Source of the DNA: Toxonevra muliebris
Lineage: Eukaryota > Arthropoda > Insecta > Diptera > Pallopteridae
Reading direction: 5' to 3'
Assembly (NCBI GenBank): GCA_963691655.1
Contig: CAVNUY010000004.1
Location: 434,001-498,000, forward strand
Length of the DNA stretch: 64,000 nt
The notes under the pieces are model-generated. The model did not search any database. It had not been told where the DNA came from and saw only the letters and a program-made list of their open reading frames with translations. Position 1 is the stretch's first letter. Each line of letters opens with the position of its first letter. Shown piece by piece: positions 1-12,249 of this stretch. The translations under genes were made by a program, and so were the position numbers.

Positions 1-1003
1 ATATTATTATATACTTTCATATTATAATAGTACGATACGCACTTTTCATATAAACGTTACGCTCGGTCACAGTTATTTTAAGGGGCCCTGCATTTTCTTG
101 GTTAAAATTTTTTTATCTATTTTTCTTGAATTTATAAAATAAATTGATAAAAAACATTTTTGTGACATGTATTTAAAGGCTTCAAGTACAAGAAAAATTA
201 TGTACTAATTAAAAAAAAAATTATATAAAGGGTTTTTTTGCAGCTTCATTAAAGACGTTTTAAAAATCGTCAAACGCGATGGCGTGTGTGATTACAGCTC
301 ACTGGAACATCTAAAAAAATACCATTAGAAAAATTAGGACATATGAGATTATTTTTTTTGACCAACAATTCACAAAATGGCAGACCGCAAAAATTAGTTT
401 TATAAAAAATTGGACTTTTTTCGTAAAAACAAAGTTCCAAATTGAGGAAAGAATTAACCAAATTTACATCCTGGGGCCATTGTAATATAGAAGAACATAT
501 TTAAATTTCAGTTATAGTGCCCGCGAATGACAAAAACCTTGTTTTGAGAAAAACTGGTTTAAAGTTTTGACTATCGGTTTTTAACATATAAAATATACTT
601 CTTCTTCTTTATAATAGCTGACCATAATTTACAAGTTTATAGGTTGCAGTCACCAAGGACTAACAGTTATTAATTAGTAGGTGCTGAACAAAGGCTCAGC
701 AAAGCCTTTCTAAACGGCTGAAAGAGAAACCGAAGCACTGCGCGATCTCGTTGGACTATCTGAATACTAATATAAACTGTGTTGCATAAAGCAATGTTTT
801 GATGGTGTTGGTTGCGAATGTGCCAGAATTGTATTTAGGAATATAAAATTTGGCAAAAAATATTCTGCAGACTGTTTGAGGTATTTTAATATTAAAATCT
901 GAACTATTTCAAATTCCCCGCAAAAAACCGCTCATTCCCCGATTCCCCGACCTAAGTAAAATTCCCCGCAAATCGAGGAATTCCCCTCAAGTTGGCATCG
1001 CTG
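1..1003 (-). mobile_element. Non-autonomous hAT-type element, cut by the window start
   Basis: The reverse complement of this stretch matches the complete element at 8800-9687 through most of its length. The match includes a cluster of CGGGGAATT-like motifs (about 905-985 here) and a well conserved block at about 530-800. The right end reads GTTGGCATCGCTG at 991-1003, the complement of a hAT-style terminus CAGCGATGCC. The other end lies before base 1, so no target duplication can be checked; 1004-1011 (GTATGTAT) would be one copy. No transposase frame is present. Confidence 0.7.
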
Positions 1004-1714
1004 GTATGTATTACAGAGGTTTTCGATTTAATGAGATTTCGAATTAACCCTTTCACCTCCGAGTTTTTCCTCAAAATCTGGTGGAGTTTCTTCAGTATTT
1101 AATGAAAATATTAAAATAATTTTAAAAAAAATAATATGTCCAAGACTCTTAATCCTTAAAGTTATCCTTAAGTTTTCCAATCGGGCATAATGTCAGCTAT
1201 AACCTTTGTAACCAGCAAAGCCAATTTACGGCGATGACACTGCATCAATCCACTCATTGACAGCCAGCATCCGTATTTGAAAGAAATCTCAAATAAAATG
1301 GAACCGTATCTCTTAAGTTTTCGAACATTATTGGGACATACAATCCTAAGGTTAACGAGGTTAAAATAAGAAAAATACGAATTAACGGTTTTGTGGGCTC
1401 TTCTCGCGTATCTTGTCAAACCACAAAAAATTCCGCAAAAAAGTGAACGTAGCTATCTACAATGATTGATTTTTTTCGGGTCATAGCTCCATAGATTTTG
1501 GCTTTGCATTACGAATTATAAGAGGTTGTCAAAAACCAATTTCGATTTATAAGAGGTTACGCATGCCTTGTATTAAGAAAAAAAGATACGAGGGGACCAA
1601 AATGTATGAACTTTTTGCGAATTAAAGCGATTTTTTCAAGGGACCAGCAGTTTGTTACTAATTATTGAGATTTTTGAATTAACGGGGTACGAATTATACC
1701 GATTCTACTGTATT
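1004..1714. other. Intronic AT-rich stretch, no gene seen
   Basis: I see no recognisable coding region, RNA gene or repeat here. Open frames are short and do not resemble known families. Confidence 0.6.
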
Positions 1715-3514
1715 AAGTTCCTGTTGCTGTGTTTATGTCCCTGTGAGAGACAAGAATTGCTATGTCATCTGAATATGCAAAGGCTGTACTGTTATTTAGT
1801 GATTTTAGCATATCATTTGCGTATATAATATACATTAGTGCAATAGTTTAGAACCTTGAGGGACACCAAGCTGTACCTTCACTTCGCTTTGTACTTTTAC
1901 ATGGTAAGTCCGAAGATTTAAATAATTTTGAAACCATTTCAAGCAACTTCCACGGATATCTATTCTTTGCAAGGACAATAAAAAGGTTTCATGTGTTAAT
2001 TTCTCGAATGCTTTACTAAAGTCTAGAAATAGCGCCAAGTTGTGGAATCCTTTACGCAAATTATTCATTTAAAGTATTTGCGATATATTCCAATAATTTA
2101 TTAATGCTCTTTTCTTTTTGAAAGCCATATTGGTTGAATTGATTAATTTGTGTTTTTCAATGAAATTTTTTAATCTTCTTGCTATTATTTCTTCGAGTAT
2201 CTTCTCAACTACAGATAAAATCCCAATCGGCCACCATTTTTTATATTGGCCTAATTAGTGATACCTTGAGAGCTTTTGGTATGGTAGATTGAGAAATACT
2301 CATATTAATTAATACATGCATGCTCCATAAAAATTGAGTTTTGTAGTGAGTAATTGTTTTTATTAAGTGTTTTAATATTACACCTATATACTATTTTAGT
2401 TGTTATCTTTAAAAGACTTGGCTAAATTATTTATAGTTATACTCACTTCTTGATTTTTAAAGTTCTTTATTATTGTTTCATCTAGGTTGTTCGTTCTTTT
2501 TCCAACTATTTCGTTTTTTTATTATTGATTTTTAGCAGATTCGAGTTTTTTTATATTCATATTCTTTTTCATTAGGTTTCAATTTCCATTTGCTGTTTGA
2601 GTTTATCTCTTTTTTCACAATAATTTTTTAGTTCAAGTTAAAGTATGGACTTGATAATCTTTTTGGTTTATTGTTTACTATCAGTTTCGCATTTTCATAT
2701 ATGCTGTCAAATGTATCTTTTATTTTGTTATAGAATGCATCGACATTTGTTATTGTTTGTTGAATATCATGCCAATTAACATTATTGATTTAGTGCGTTT
2801 ACAGTGCTATCTCTGATTTTCATATTGTAGTTATTTCTTCTTATTTACGTTTCTCGAGGCTCTTAAACTTGAGGAAGCAGATAAGAGAGAAATGATCTGT
2901 TATATTAGTTTCTACTACAGCTATATAATGCTCTCAGTACATCTCATCAAAAGGTGATTAAGGTTTGTACTTGTCTCTCGTGCTATGTCTACTCGTGCGT
3001 GTACTATAAGAGAGTATGTTTTGTATAGCAAAGGATGAAATCATATCAAGATAGTTCATTGTGTTGTTGTCGCCGTTCCCTTTATGTAAATAAATGTTTA
3101 TGTCACCGATGGTAGTTATTTGTTGTTTTCCTTTGTCAATTTTTGTAAACAGTTGTTCGATTTCATCTTTTAACGAATTGATGCTATGTGAAGGGGGACG
3201 ATAAATTGCATGTAATGTCAGTTGGTGGTTGTTGTTGTGTAGGGTAAGATATATTGCTTCAAATGATTTCGTGAGCGGTTTGTTCTAAAACCGTTAATTA
3301 GAAACATATTATTTTCGTTGCTTGTGATACTTGTTTCTAACAGAATTATTATGTCTATATACGTTATTGTGTTATTAATTTCTGCTAGGAAAATTGTGAA
3401 CTTTTTACGTAAGGAGTGTATGTTTAAATAAACGCATGATAAATTATTGTCTGTAAGTTCCTGCACACGTATTTCGGAAAAGGCGCTATATTTGGTTGTT
3501 GTGATATTGTTCAT
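1715..3514 (-). pseudogene. ORF2 remnant (endonuclease and reverse transcriptase) of the CR1-like element
   Basis: The endonuclease start reads LSCVYLNIHSLRKKF with a downstream IIILLETSI, the usual first strands and catalytic-glutamate region of APE-type endonucleases. The reverse transcriptase is recognisable at 2068-1835 (FLDFSKAFEKL, then GVPQGS). After a frameshift near 1835 it continues with FAYSDDIAIL at about 1765, so the catalytic YxDD box has Ser in the second position. The region between about 3200 and 2070 is too decayed to follow in one frame. The family nicks target DNA and reverse-transcribes its own RNA at the nick. This copy cannot. Confidence 0.7.
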
Positions 3515-3553
3515 TTATTTGTTATTTATTCGATATAATATGTTAATTAATTT

Positions 3554-4420
3554 TTAATTGATATTTTCTACATTATTTCCATTTAAAATATGAAAAACAT
3601 TAGATGTTTCATTTAGCTTGACGAGTATACGTCTATTTCGTACCCATAAGTCACGATTAGTAGCAGTCAGCTGATCATTGATGTACATAACAGTTTTAGT
3701 TTTATCTTTCTCTTTTGTTTGTTGTGCATTTCCCGTCATTATTTCGGTGTTGAGTTTTCTTCCTCTTATTGCATGCAAAAGATCTCATTTTTCTCTAATG
3801 CGTACATTTCTTTTTTCAATATTTTTCTCTACAGATAGCTGTTCAAGAGCATAGATTTTTCACTGCATTTCATAAATTTGTTTGTTCTTTTCTGTATTTT
3901 TATCATGAAGATTTATGACCTGCGCTGATAGCTGCGGCATTGTTTCGCTGATTTTTGTAAACATGCTAGTCACTTCGCTTTTCATGCCATCATCTGTATA
4001 TGATATGCGATTATTTATTTGCTCGATCATATTTTTTATTTCTTTCGTATCTGTCTTAAGTTCGGCTACATTGGATTGAACCATATGAACATCGTTTATT
4101 ATAGTGTTCACACAAATAGTACCATATGGCTTGTACCATTTATTTTGGTTGTCTGTTTCATCATCCTCCTCTTCTTCACGACGTTTTTTTAGTGTTTGCT
4201 GCAGTTCTATTGTTGTTGTGATTGGTGCAATTCTTGTATTTAACACAGATGATGCCGACTTGGTTCTTTGCCTACAATTATGATATTTCCATTCGATACA
4301 CGGATCGTTGTTCATCCGATTCCATGTGGAGCATTTGACGAAATCACTAGTTTTTGGTATTGGCTTCGTGCACTTACCGCAATCAGCACTTATTGCTTTG
4401 AAATTACTTTGCTCATCCAT
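3554..4420 (-). pseudogene. ORF1 remnant of the CR1-like element (PHD-like finger plus coiled coil)
   Basis: The first 186 codons (4420 to 3863) open with an ATG. They carry a cysteine/histidine-rich N-terminus (CGKC near residue 14, further Cys and His to about residue 50) resembling the PHD-type finger of CR1 ORF1 proteins. An acidic run REEEEDDE follows near residue 82, then a polar, heptad-like region to about 186, probably a coiled coil. After a break, 3778 to 3557 continues with VMYINDQLTATNRDL and a WVRNRRILVKL stretch, typical of the C-terminal domain of these ORF1 proteins, with some residues apparently deleted between the two. Such proteins bind the element's RNA. This copy is dead. 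Confidence 0.65.
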
Positions 4421-4432
4421 TTTCGAGTTATT

Positions 4433-5093
4433 TATTTATTTTACGTTTTGCAAGCACGAAATAATTAAATAATCAAAGATTGATTCGGATAATTTATTTT
4501 GTTTTTTTATTATTACTAAAACTTTGATATTTCAATTTACTAGTTTTTTAAATATTTAATTACAAACACTTGTTGTGGGAGAGCGTTCGACAAACACGTG
4601 CTAATTTTATTAATAAAGGTTGTTTTCAAGAAACAAAAAATCAAATCCGTCTACGACTTTAACTCTTCAAGTGAAATTTTCTAAATCAAACTGCGACTCC
4701 TCCAACACAAAGTCCCTCTAACTCTACAGCAGTGATTAAAAGTTCCTACTCATGTACACACATATTTCATAATTCCACAAAAAAAGAATACAAAAAATAT
4801 TAATTCTAATATATCTCATAGAATTGCTTTGGGCTTCTGAGTTAAATTTGTATACACGTCAAAAGTAGAGCGATTATTAAGAGCCACGATGACATTTTTT
4901 CTCTGGCATAAAATTGTTGAAATCATTTGCAACCGTTTGACAGTGATTTCGCTTACTGGCATTACTGTTGCTGCCATTTGTCATTTACGCTGGCGTTGCG
5001 TTCTTGGTGATTTAAAGGGTGGCCAGATGTTTAATCGCGAACTCAGTACATTAGACGATGGAAAGCAGTGAAAATCAGTTCAGTTTTTATACT
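4433..5093. other. Intronic stretch, no gene seen
   Basis: No recognisable coding or repeat feature. A 60-codon frame at 4889-5071 resembles nothing I know. Confidence 0.55.
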
Positions 5094-6435
5094 TTTATTA
5101 CCTAATAACTGATGTGTGCTTAGTAATCTCGGGACGGTCCTTACAGACGGTGTGCCTCAAATTGCTAGAAGTCTTGGACAAGATCGAGGTTTGGTGCGGT
5201 CTGCAGGGTCTTTCAGTTAATTCAGGTAAAAGCACCTTAGTGCTCTTCACCAGGAAAAGCAAGAAGGATGGCCTGTTACTACCAATAATGAAGGGAGTAA
5301 CACTGCAGTTGTCTTCTGAAGTTAAATATTTAGGGGTAACTTTAGGGGTAGATTGCAAACTGTTATGAAAGACGCACGTCGAGCTGAAGGTCTCGCGTGC
5401 ACTAAAGGTTTTTTAAAGGTCAGTACAGTACCCACTGTTCTTGATGCCAGTGGACAATCATGTGTCATGCATCCGCATTGGAAGAAGATATGAAGTCAGG
5501 TTCTCGAAACGTGATCAATGGTTAAGTCCAGAGGCCGCACTCTGGGTCTTCGTCATGTCTTCTATACCGACGGATCCGAAACCTCAAACGGTACAGGATC
5601 CGGTTGGTACTTGGACGATGAGACCAAGCACTCTTTTTCCACTGGAAAGATGGCGTCAGTCTTCCTAACGGAGATTTTCGCTATCCTAGATGTGGTGAGC
5701 TGGATAATTGAGAAGAGATGGCATGGGAAATGCATAGGTATCTGCAGTGATAGCCAAGCTACACTGAAGACCCTTGCTAACCCTGTCAGCTCCTCAAAAT
5801 ATGTCAGCGAGTGTAAGGCAAAATTAAATAGTGTTACAAAACACAAGTTATGCCTTATATGGGTTCAAAAACACTGTGGTATTGCAGGGAATGAACTAGC
5901 TAATGAAGGCTCTATAATTACACCATGGGGTCGGGAACCTTTTCTTGGCGTAAGTTCTGGGGAGATCATGCATTAGATCAACGATTTCGTCGGTTCTATC
6001 CATAGAGAAACTTGATCCGAGCTTGACTCCTGCAGAACCGCAAAGTGCTTCGTGATACAACCTAACAGGAAATCAGCGGAATTTCTTCTCAAACTGAGAA
6101 GAAAGGACCTGAGATTTCTGGTGGGTGTCATCACAGGGCACAACACATGTGGGCAGCATATGTCTAACATGGGCGTCATCACCGATCTTATTTGCCAATC
6201 TTGTCTTGAGTATAAATTATGTCCATACTCTCCCTCTTCCTGAGCTTCTAAGGTTAATCAGTGAAACAAAAAAGTTCGAGGTTGAGAGACCCTAGACCTT
6301 TCTTCTTCCCATTTATCCCATATAACTTTCCTGTCTCTCTACTCTCTTCTACTGGTTCTATCCTTGGGTATAGCACAATGGTCCTCGTTGACTGAGTGCT
6401 TTGGTTAAGTCCAGCCCACCCACAACTCTAAACCT
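5094..6435 (+). pseudogene. LOA-like retrotransposon relic (end of RT, RNase H, 3' end)
   Basis: This is the 3' part of an RNase H-bearing non-LTR element. It opens inside the reverse transcriptase thumb (GLSVNSGKSTLVLFTRK and VKYLGVTL at about 5205-5350), just past the lost YADD box. RNase H follows from about 5550: YTDGSE, LTEIFAIL and CSDSQATLK supply the first three acidic residues. The fourth block reads WVQKHCGIAGNELANE, where WVPGH and the final Asp of the active family are replaced. Later LVGVITGH matches the conserved C-terminal region. The 3' part around 6370 resembles that of the full-length element at 54449-60291. Several frameshifts and stops make it dead. Confidence 0.8.
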
Positions 6436-7032
6436 AATAATTTCAATGTAATGTAGTAATATAAACGTCCTGAAACTTTTTCTCCGATCTTGTGCGTTCA
6501 TTTTACATTTTTTCTCGTCATTAGACAGTGTATCAGTTTTCATATATGGAGGATTGTGAGAGCTGAGGACAATAGTCAAATTCAATTAATAACAAATAAC
6601 TCGTTTAAAAACTTACGTTAACCAACTTCTCTTCAGGCAAATATTGCTTTTCTCCTTTCGATAGCAGCACCGCGTATGTATTTTATTTTGTGAGCAATTA
6701 GAAAAAGAAACAAACCGGGTAATAGTGAAAGAATTGAATCGATCTCATTAATAGAGCCAGTGATGAATTTTAAGTGTAAGAGAGTCCAGTAAGCTACCAA
6801 AACTGAAAATTTACATATCGCCCGTTTGCTGCAAGACTGTTATAATAAAAAAAAAATTTTTGTAAAAAAAATCATAATGGTATCTTATAAACTTTTCTCG
6901 TGAGAAGATTATTTGTCTTAATTGGAAGAAGTAAGAAGACAATGTGCCATTATTGTGTTCTACCGAGTGGTTCATTGAACTCCTTAAATGCGATTTTCTT
7001 CAATATTTGTTTTTTTTCTTATGACGATATGT
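6436..7032. other. Intronic stretch, no gene seen
   Basis: AT-rich with A/T homopolymers. I can assign nothing here. Confidence 0.55.
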
Positions 7033-8791
7033 ATTTCTTAAAATAATTTAAATAAAAAAAAAATTTTAATATACAACGTTTTTAAAACGGACTAAAAAGT
7101 ATAAAATAATTTCTCCTTGCCCCATACAGATTCATAATCCCATACTGATTGTCCTGAAAATATGTAATTGTGAATTTTAGTAGGTCTGAAAATATTTGCA
7201 TGATTTCAAACGAAAAGCGTGGGACGCTTATGGATAGACGCTATTGGTAGCGGTTTAAGTGAACTATTCATCTGTCAATTTCATATTGCATGCGACCCAC
7301 GTTTTTTGTTTGAATGCATGAGTTGGAGGTGTTTGATAAAACAATTATTTTTAATTTTTTTGGCAAATAACATTCAATATTTACAGTTTTTTTTTATATA
7401 TTCCTTATAAACAAATATGTAAACGTTTTGTTTTGATTTTATGTGTTTTATATAAGTACTTTTGAATTATTTCTACTGATTTCATGAAATCAAAGTGTAT
7501 GTAAATAAATATATGTAAATGCAATGTAAAAACTAATGAAGATGTTAAATTTATTTCTTATTTCCAACATTTTGTTTGTTATTTATACTAATGTATTGAA
7601 TACGCTAAAATGGTTATGTAGTTTTTCAAGAATAATTTTAAAATACTTAATTCCTAAAATAACAATACATTTCCATTTTATAGTTAGAGAAAAGATAAAC
7701 AATCAAAAACCCGCATATCTTCTTTTTTTTCTTATTTTGTTTACATATTTCATTTCATTTCTGTTACAAAATGTAGAATCACAACCAATGTAAAAACGAT
7801 TGAAAATGTTAAATTTGAAATTCTGTAATGGCTTATTTTCGTCAACTATCGGGAAAACAACAAAAACCCACATCTCTTCTTCTTATTCTTTGCTTTGGTT
7901 TTCTGTCTGTTACAATTATATTTTAACATGAGGTGTAGTGTTAATTCTCTTATACATGTTAAATTTCATATATCGCTGCTACGATAACATGTAAACAAAC
8001 AATTTTTGTATGAAAAGTTCCAACATTTTAGCTAAATATATTCAACTAAAATATTTCAACATTTGTGTATGTATACACACATATGCATATATTCTACTCC
8101 CGCTAAAGCAATGATTTCAACAACGATGAATTCAATGCTTTGATCTATGAAAAAATGGAAAAACTTCCGATGCTAATATTTTAAATATTATTATATTTAT
8201 ATATATTTTAGATACTTCATATTGCATTGTCTTCCAGTTCTGAACTATATTTAAAATTTCAAGTCGATTGCAAAATTTGTACCGAACAGACTGACAGACA
8301 GACAGACACCATTGAAAGCGAGTTGATATAAACGTGGTAAAATGTACAAGGAGGATAATTTATTAAAGTTTATGAAATATAAAATATGAAAAATTCCTAC
8401 ATATATTCAACTAAAATATTTCAACATTTTACCTAAATATGCATATTTACATATATTTAGGTAAAATGTTGAAAATAGTAATAAAATTTTATGAAATTAG
8501 TAGAAAAAGATTCCAAACTACTTATATGAAATATGCAAAACCGCAACCAAACGTTTACATATTTGCATATAAAGAATATGTAAATACTGTAAATGTTGAA
8601 TATTATTTGCCAAAAGAAATGTAGAATGTTTATTTTATCGAACACGTCAAACTCATCCATTCAAACATTTTGTCTGCCGGATGTGTTGACAACCGTCGCT
8701 TTCATACCATCGGTATTGCACCTCGTTTCTGTTTTCTAAGTTTCTTTGTTCCAATTTCAACAAGAGCGAATTGCGACCTCTTTGCATGTGT
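7033..8791. mobile_element. Fold-back type element with large inverted repeats
   Basis: About 7033-7321 copies the left arm and centre of the palindromic element at 27662-28142. After a deletion, 7322-7560 and the reverse complement of about 8440-8665 match each other, giving inverted arms over 200 bp long around about 1 kb. The outer part (8640-8790) is the reverse complement of about 28205-28385, so both loci carry one large palindromic family. No transposase frame is visible. The architecture resembles fold-back or Galileo-type elements (inference). Its right part is interrupted by the hAT insertion at 8800. Confidence 0.65.
8420..8473. repeat. Near-perfect hairpin inside the fold-back element
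   Basis: TTCAACATTTTACCTAAATA at the left pairs with its inverted copy at the right, leaving a loop of about 10 bases. The block ATATTCAACTAAAATATTTC next to it also occurs as a direct repeat near 8036. Confidence 0.75.
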
Positions 8792-8799
8792 ACATGTAC

Positions 8800-9687
8800 C
8801 AGCGATGCCAACGTGCGGGGAATTTTATTCTGTGCGGGGAATCGGAGAATGAACTGTTTTTTTGCGGGGAATTTGAAGTCGTTCAGCTTTTAGTAATTAA
8901 AGTTTGTAGAATATTTTTTGTCAAATTTTATGTAATGTAAAACTTATGACATATTTCATATTTTGGGTCTTAAATTCTTCATCTTTTCCTAAGCAGGCCC
9001 TGCAATTTATTGGATTGGAGAAATCGATTTTTAAAGAAAGTCTTATATTTCGAAAGTATTTTATAAAATTTTCAGAGAACGCAGAGTGCTTTCGTAGATA
9101 TAGACGATTATAGCGCCGAGTGCCAGTCAGGCCAAAACAGTCGCGCGGTGCTTCGACTTCTTTTTCGGCCGTTCAGAAAGGCTTAGTTATGCCTTCGTCC
9201 AGCACCTCTTGATTAATAACTCTTAATCATTGCTAACTAATCTGTAAACTTACAAATTACGGTCAGCCCTCATAAAGAAGATGAAGTATATTTTATATGT
9301 TAAAAACCGATAGTCAAAACTTTGAACTCGTTTTTCTCAAAACAAAGTTTTTGCCATTTTTTATTTGAGTCAAAAGAAATCCCATGTCTTCTCCTTTCAA
9401 AATTTTGATGTCCAAAAGTGAACTGAAGCTTATATGTTAAGAATTTCGGAGTCAGAAAGTACGTTTCTCTTAATCTACCAATCCCATGAAAATTGGTTAA
9501 GTTTTGGGCAGGGTCGCCTTAAAATATCACTCACTGAGATCAATTTCGTTTTTGTAAAATGTTTATATGGAAAGTGCGTGTAGCGCTGTTATAATATGAA
9601 AGTATACTAATGCGGGGAATTCGATCGAAATTCGGGGAATTTCTCGAGGGTTATCGGGGAGAGAGAAAAAATGAGTTGGCATCCCTG
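8800..9687 (+). mobile_element. Complete non-autonomous hAT-type element (888 bp)
   Basis: The ends read CAGCGATGCCAAC at 8800 and GTTGGCATCCCTG at 9675-9687, an imperfect inverted repeat of the CAGNGNTGCC type usual for hAT transposons. It is flanked by an 8-bp target duplication with one mismatch: ACATGTAC (8792-8799) and GCATGTAC (9688-9695). Eight bases is the hAT hallmark. It holds no transposase frame, so it would need a helper in trans. A second copy, inverted and cut by the window edge, is at 1-1003. Confidence 0.85.
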
Positions 9688-9695
9688 GCATGTAC

Positions 9696-9992
9696 ACTAA
9701 ATGGCTTATTTGCTCCATTCATTTTGCTAAAGTATTTCAGACCTTCATTGTGACAGCAGAATATGAAAATAGGGCGCTAAAAACCAATTAAAATGAAAAA
9801 AAAATTTAAATTTGTGAAAACTGGATGCGCTACTCCGAAAACCGTGATTTTTAAGGATGTTTTACAATAGGTTTGGGATTTTGTATGGAAAAAGCATTTA
9901 ACTTGCATGTAAAAGATTTTCAGATATCCATATCTATGTAAAAAATGCCACTAAAGCGAATGGCGTAACCAGTTTTTTGATACAACTGAACC
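9696..9992 (+). repeat. Dispersed repeat B, copy 1
   Basis: About 300 bases matching 45185-45455 in the same orientation, from the ATGGCTTATTT region to AGCGAATGGCGTA-CCAGTTTTTT. Small indels and substitutions separate the copies. It is noncoding. Here it lies between the hAT element and a MITE. Confidence 0.75.
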
Positions 9993-9995
9993 CTA

Positions 9996-10323
9996 AGCCA
10001 CTCCTAGCGCCTAAAGTGACCATTTAGCACTTTTTTTTTACGAATTTTTAAATTCACCTGTTAGGATTTTGAATATAGCGGTAATTTTTTTTAAAATTAA
10101 AGTAAATACGATTGCAGGTAATTCAATTTAGTTTATTTAAAGTACAAAAAATTTTCAAATCGAGTTGTATTTGAACTAGTAAATTAGTTTTTAGTGAACC
10201 CATGTCGAGTACAATCAAGTTCACTTTTGACAAAAAATTACCGCTATATTCAAAATCCTAACGGGTGAATTTAAAAATTCGTAAAAAAGGGCTAAATGGT
10301 CACTTTAGGCGCTAGGGGTGGCT
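9996..10323. mobile_element. MITE with about 95-bp inverted repeats, TA-flanked
   Basis: The arms at about 9996-10095 and 10225-10323 are inverted copies starting AGCCACTCCTAGCGCC and ending GGCGCTAGGGGTGGCT. Each end is bordered by TA (9994-9995, 10324-10325), as for Tc1/mariner-type MITEs. There is no coding capacity. It is inserted at the 3' edge of the LOA-like relic. Confidence 0.75.
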
Positions 10324-10326
10324 TAG

Positions 10327-12245
10327 TGGTAAGGTCTTTCAAACCAGCCTCCCTTAAAGTTATCGCGCTCATGGTTGCTGTCTGCTCGATAAAAAGATCT
10401 ATTGGAATCAGATGCGTAAGAATGTTTAGAGCCGCAGTGGGGCAAGACCGTATTGTTCCAGTAACTCCTACACAAGCTGATCGTTGAATACGTTCTAATT
10501 TTGTAACGGTATATTTCTTGTTGATGGCTTTCCACCACCCTCCGTAAGTTAAGATTGGACGTACAACCGCTTTATTCATCTCCTACCAATCATTCGTTTA
10601 CAGGCATAGAAGGCGATTCTCGCTTTTTTCACCCGGTTTTCTGTATTTATCCTCCAGTTCAGCTTAGGGTCCAGGATAACTCCAAGGTACCTAACGCTGG
10701 TTGACAGGGCTAGTATTTGACCATTGAGTTGAGGGTCAAAGTTAGGTATTTTGGTTCTGTTGGTGAAAAGCATCAGTACTGTTTTGCTTGGATTTAATCC
10801 AAGTCTAGATCCAGTGGCCCAGGTACTGAGTTCTTCTAGTGCCTTTTGCTCGATTCCACTGATCACGCTGGGGCAAAACTCTGATACCATCAGGGTCACG
10901 TCGTCCGCATACGTTACAACCTTGACACCTCCTCTGTTCAATTTAATCAAAATACCGTTTATAACGCATTGGATTGACTCAGTACGAACGTTACTAAAGG
11001 CGCCTTCTATATTCAGAAAGGCAGCCATCGTATATTGTTTGTTTTCTACAGACTTTTCCACAGTTTGCACATCCTCATGGAGGGCCGTTTCCGTGGACCC
11101 ACCTTTGAGGTAACCGTGTTGAACAGTGGATATATCAGAACTACTTAGCAACTTCCGTAAGTAGATATCTAGAAGCCTTTCAAATGTTTTGAGAGCGAAG
11201 GATGTTAGACTTATGGGTCTGAAATCGTTCGCTTTTTCGTGCCCTCTTTTACCTGCCTTCGGTATAGAGACGACCTTAACTCGCTTCCAGTTGGCCGGGA
11301 TGTAATTGAATTTCAGACAAGCTTTAAAAATTTCAGGTAACCAGGGCAGCACCCGATTCAGAGTTACCTGTAACATGATGGGGATTATTCCATCTGGTCC
11401 TGATGATTTAAAATGTGAAAAATTTTTAATCGCCCATGCGATTTTCACGTCATAGATAATTTCGGTTGCCACCTCCGCTGTGTCAATTGTGGAGAGCTCC
11501 GCAGATTCACAATTGATACCGTCGCTTCTATAACCGGGAAAATGTGTGTTTAAGAGAAGATCCAAGGATTCCTCAGCCGTACCCATCCAATTACCATCAG
11601 ATTTCCTAATGTAGGATGGGATCGAATGGTGCTTTGATAGAATTTTACTAAGCCTTGCAGAGTCCTTGGTGTTCTCTATGGTAGAACAGAAGTCTATTCA
11701 GCCATCCCTCTTAGATGCTTGAATGGCCTTCTTATATTCTTTTATTTTTGTATGGTTGCCAATCCCCTTTGGAGTAGCCGTGATTAAACGCCATCCCGGC
11801 TTTGTTTCTTAGTACCGAAAGCTGATTATTCCACCATGGAGGAACAGTCTTTTTGCTAAGTTTTAAGGGGCAAGTCGCTTTGAAGACTTTATCGAAAGAA
11901 CGTTCAATGGTCTCGACTTTTTCATCGAAAGTGTCGGTGGATATTAAGTTGATAAATGGAACCCCCTCCAGCTTGGTATCAACCATATTTTTGAACCGCT
12001 GCCAGTTGGTTCTTTTTGGATTTCTGAATGGTATGGGTGGATCTACCTTGAGATCCAAATTGAAGAGTATCCAACTATGATCTGAGAAGAACTGTTTGCT
12101 AGATACTTCCCAATTATTTACCTTCACCACGTTGTTATCTGTGAGTAGTGTAACATCTAACACCTCTGACCACCCATTAAAATACTCCGTACTCGGAAAG
12201 GTGGAAGTCTTCCATGGTGGAAATACATACGGACAGGTTAGTACT
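10327..12245 (-). pseudogene. LOA-like retrotransposon relic (endonuclease to RT thumb)
   Basis: On the minus strand, the C-terminal endonuclease comes first (about 12240-11732), with a TLLTDNN region and a SDH motif. The linker follows, then reverse transcriptase from 11586: SSGPDGIIP, DFRPISLTSFALKT, and FLNIEGAFSNV where the usual Asp is Asn. A deletion follows: the residues between this block and the catalytic YADDVTLMV box, including the normally invariant PQGGVLSP loop, are gone. The thumb LNPSKTVLMLFTNR and VRYLGVILD come after, and a second frame (10579-10292) carries the region before RNase H. RNase H itself is missing; the copy ends against the MITE at 10323. It is inactive. Confidence 0.8.
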
Positions 12246-12249
12246 ATAT

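Larger units (their letters stand above)
1715..4432 (-). mobile_element. Degenerate CR1-like non-LTR retrotransposon
   Basis: Reading down the minus strand, an ORF1-like region (4420 to 3554), an endonuclease start (3514 to about 3218) and reverse transcriptase pieces (2068 to about 1715) occur in the order expected of one non-LTR element. Frames are broken throughout. The 3' end of the reverse transcriptase and the tail are missing. The zinc finger plus coiled-coil ORF1 fits CR1/L2-type elements better than the RNase H-bearing elements elsewhere in the window. Clade placement is inference. Confidence 0.7.
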
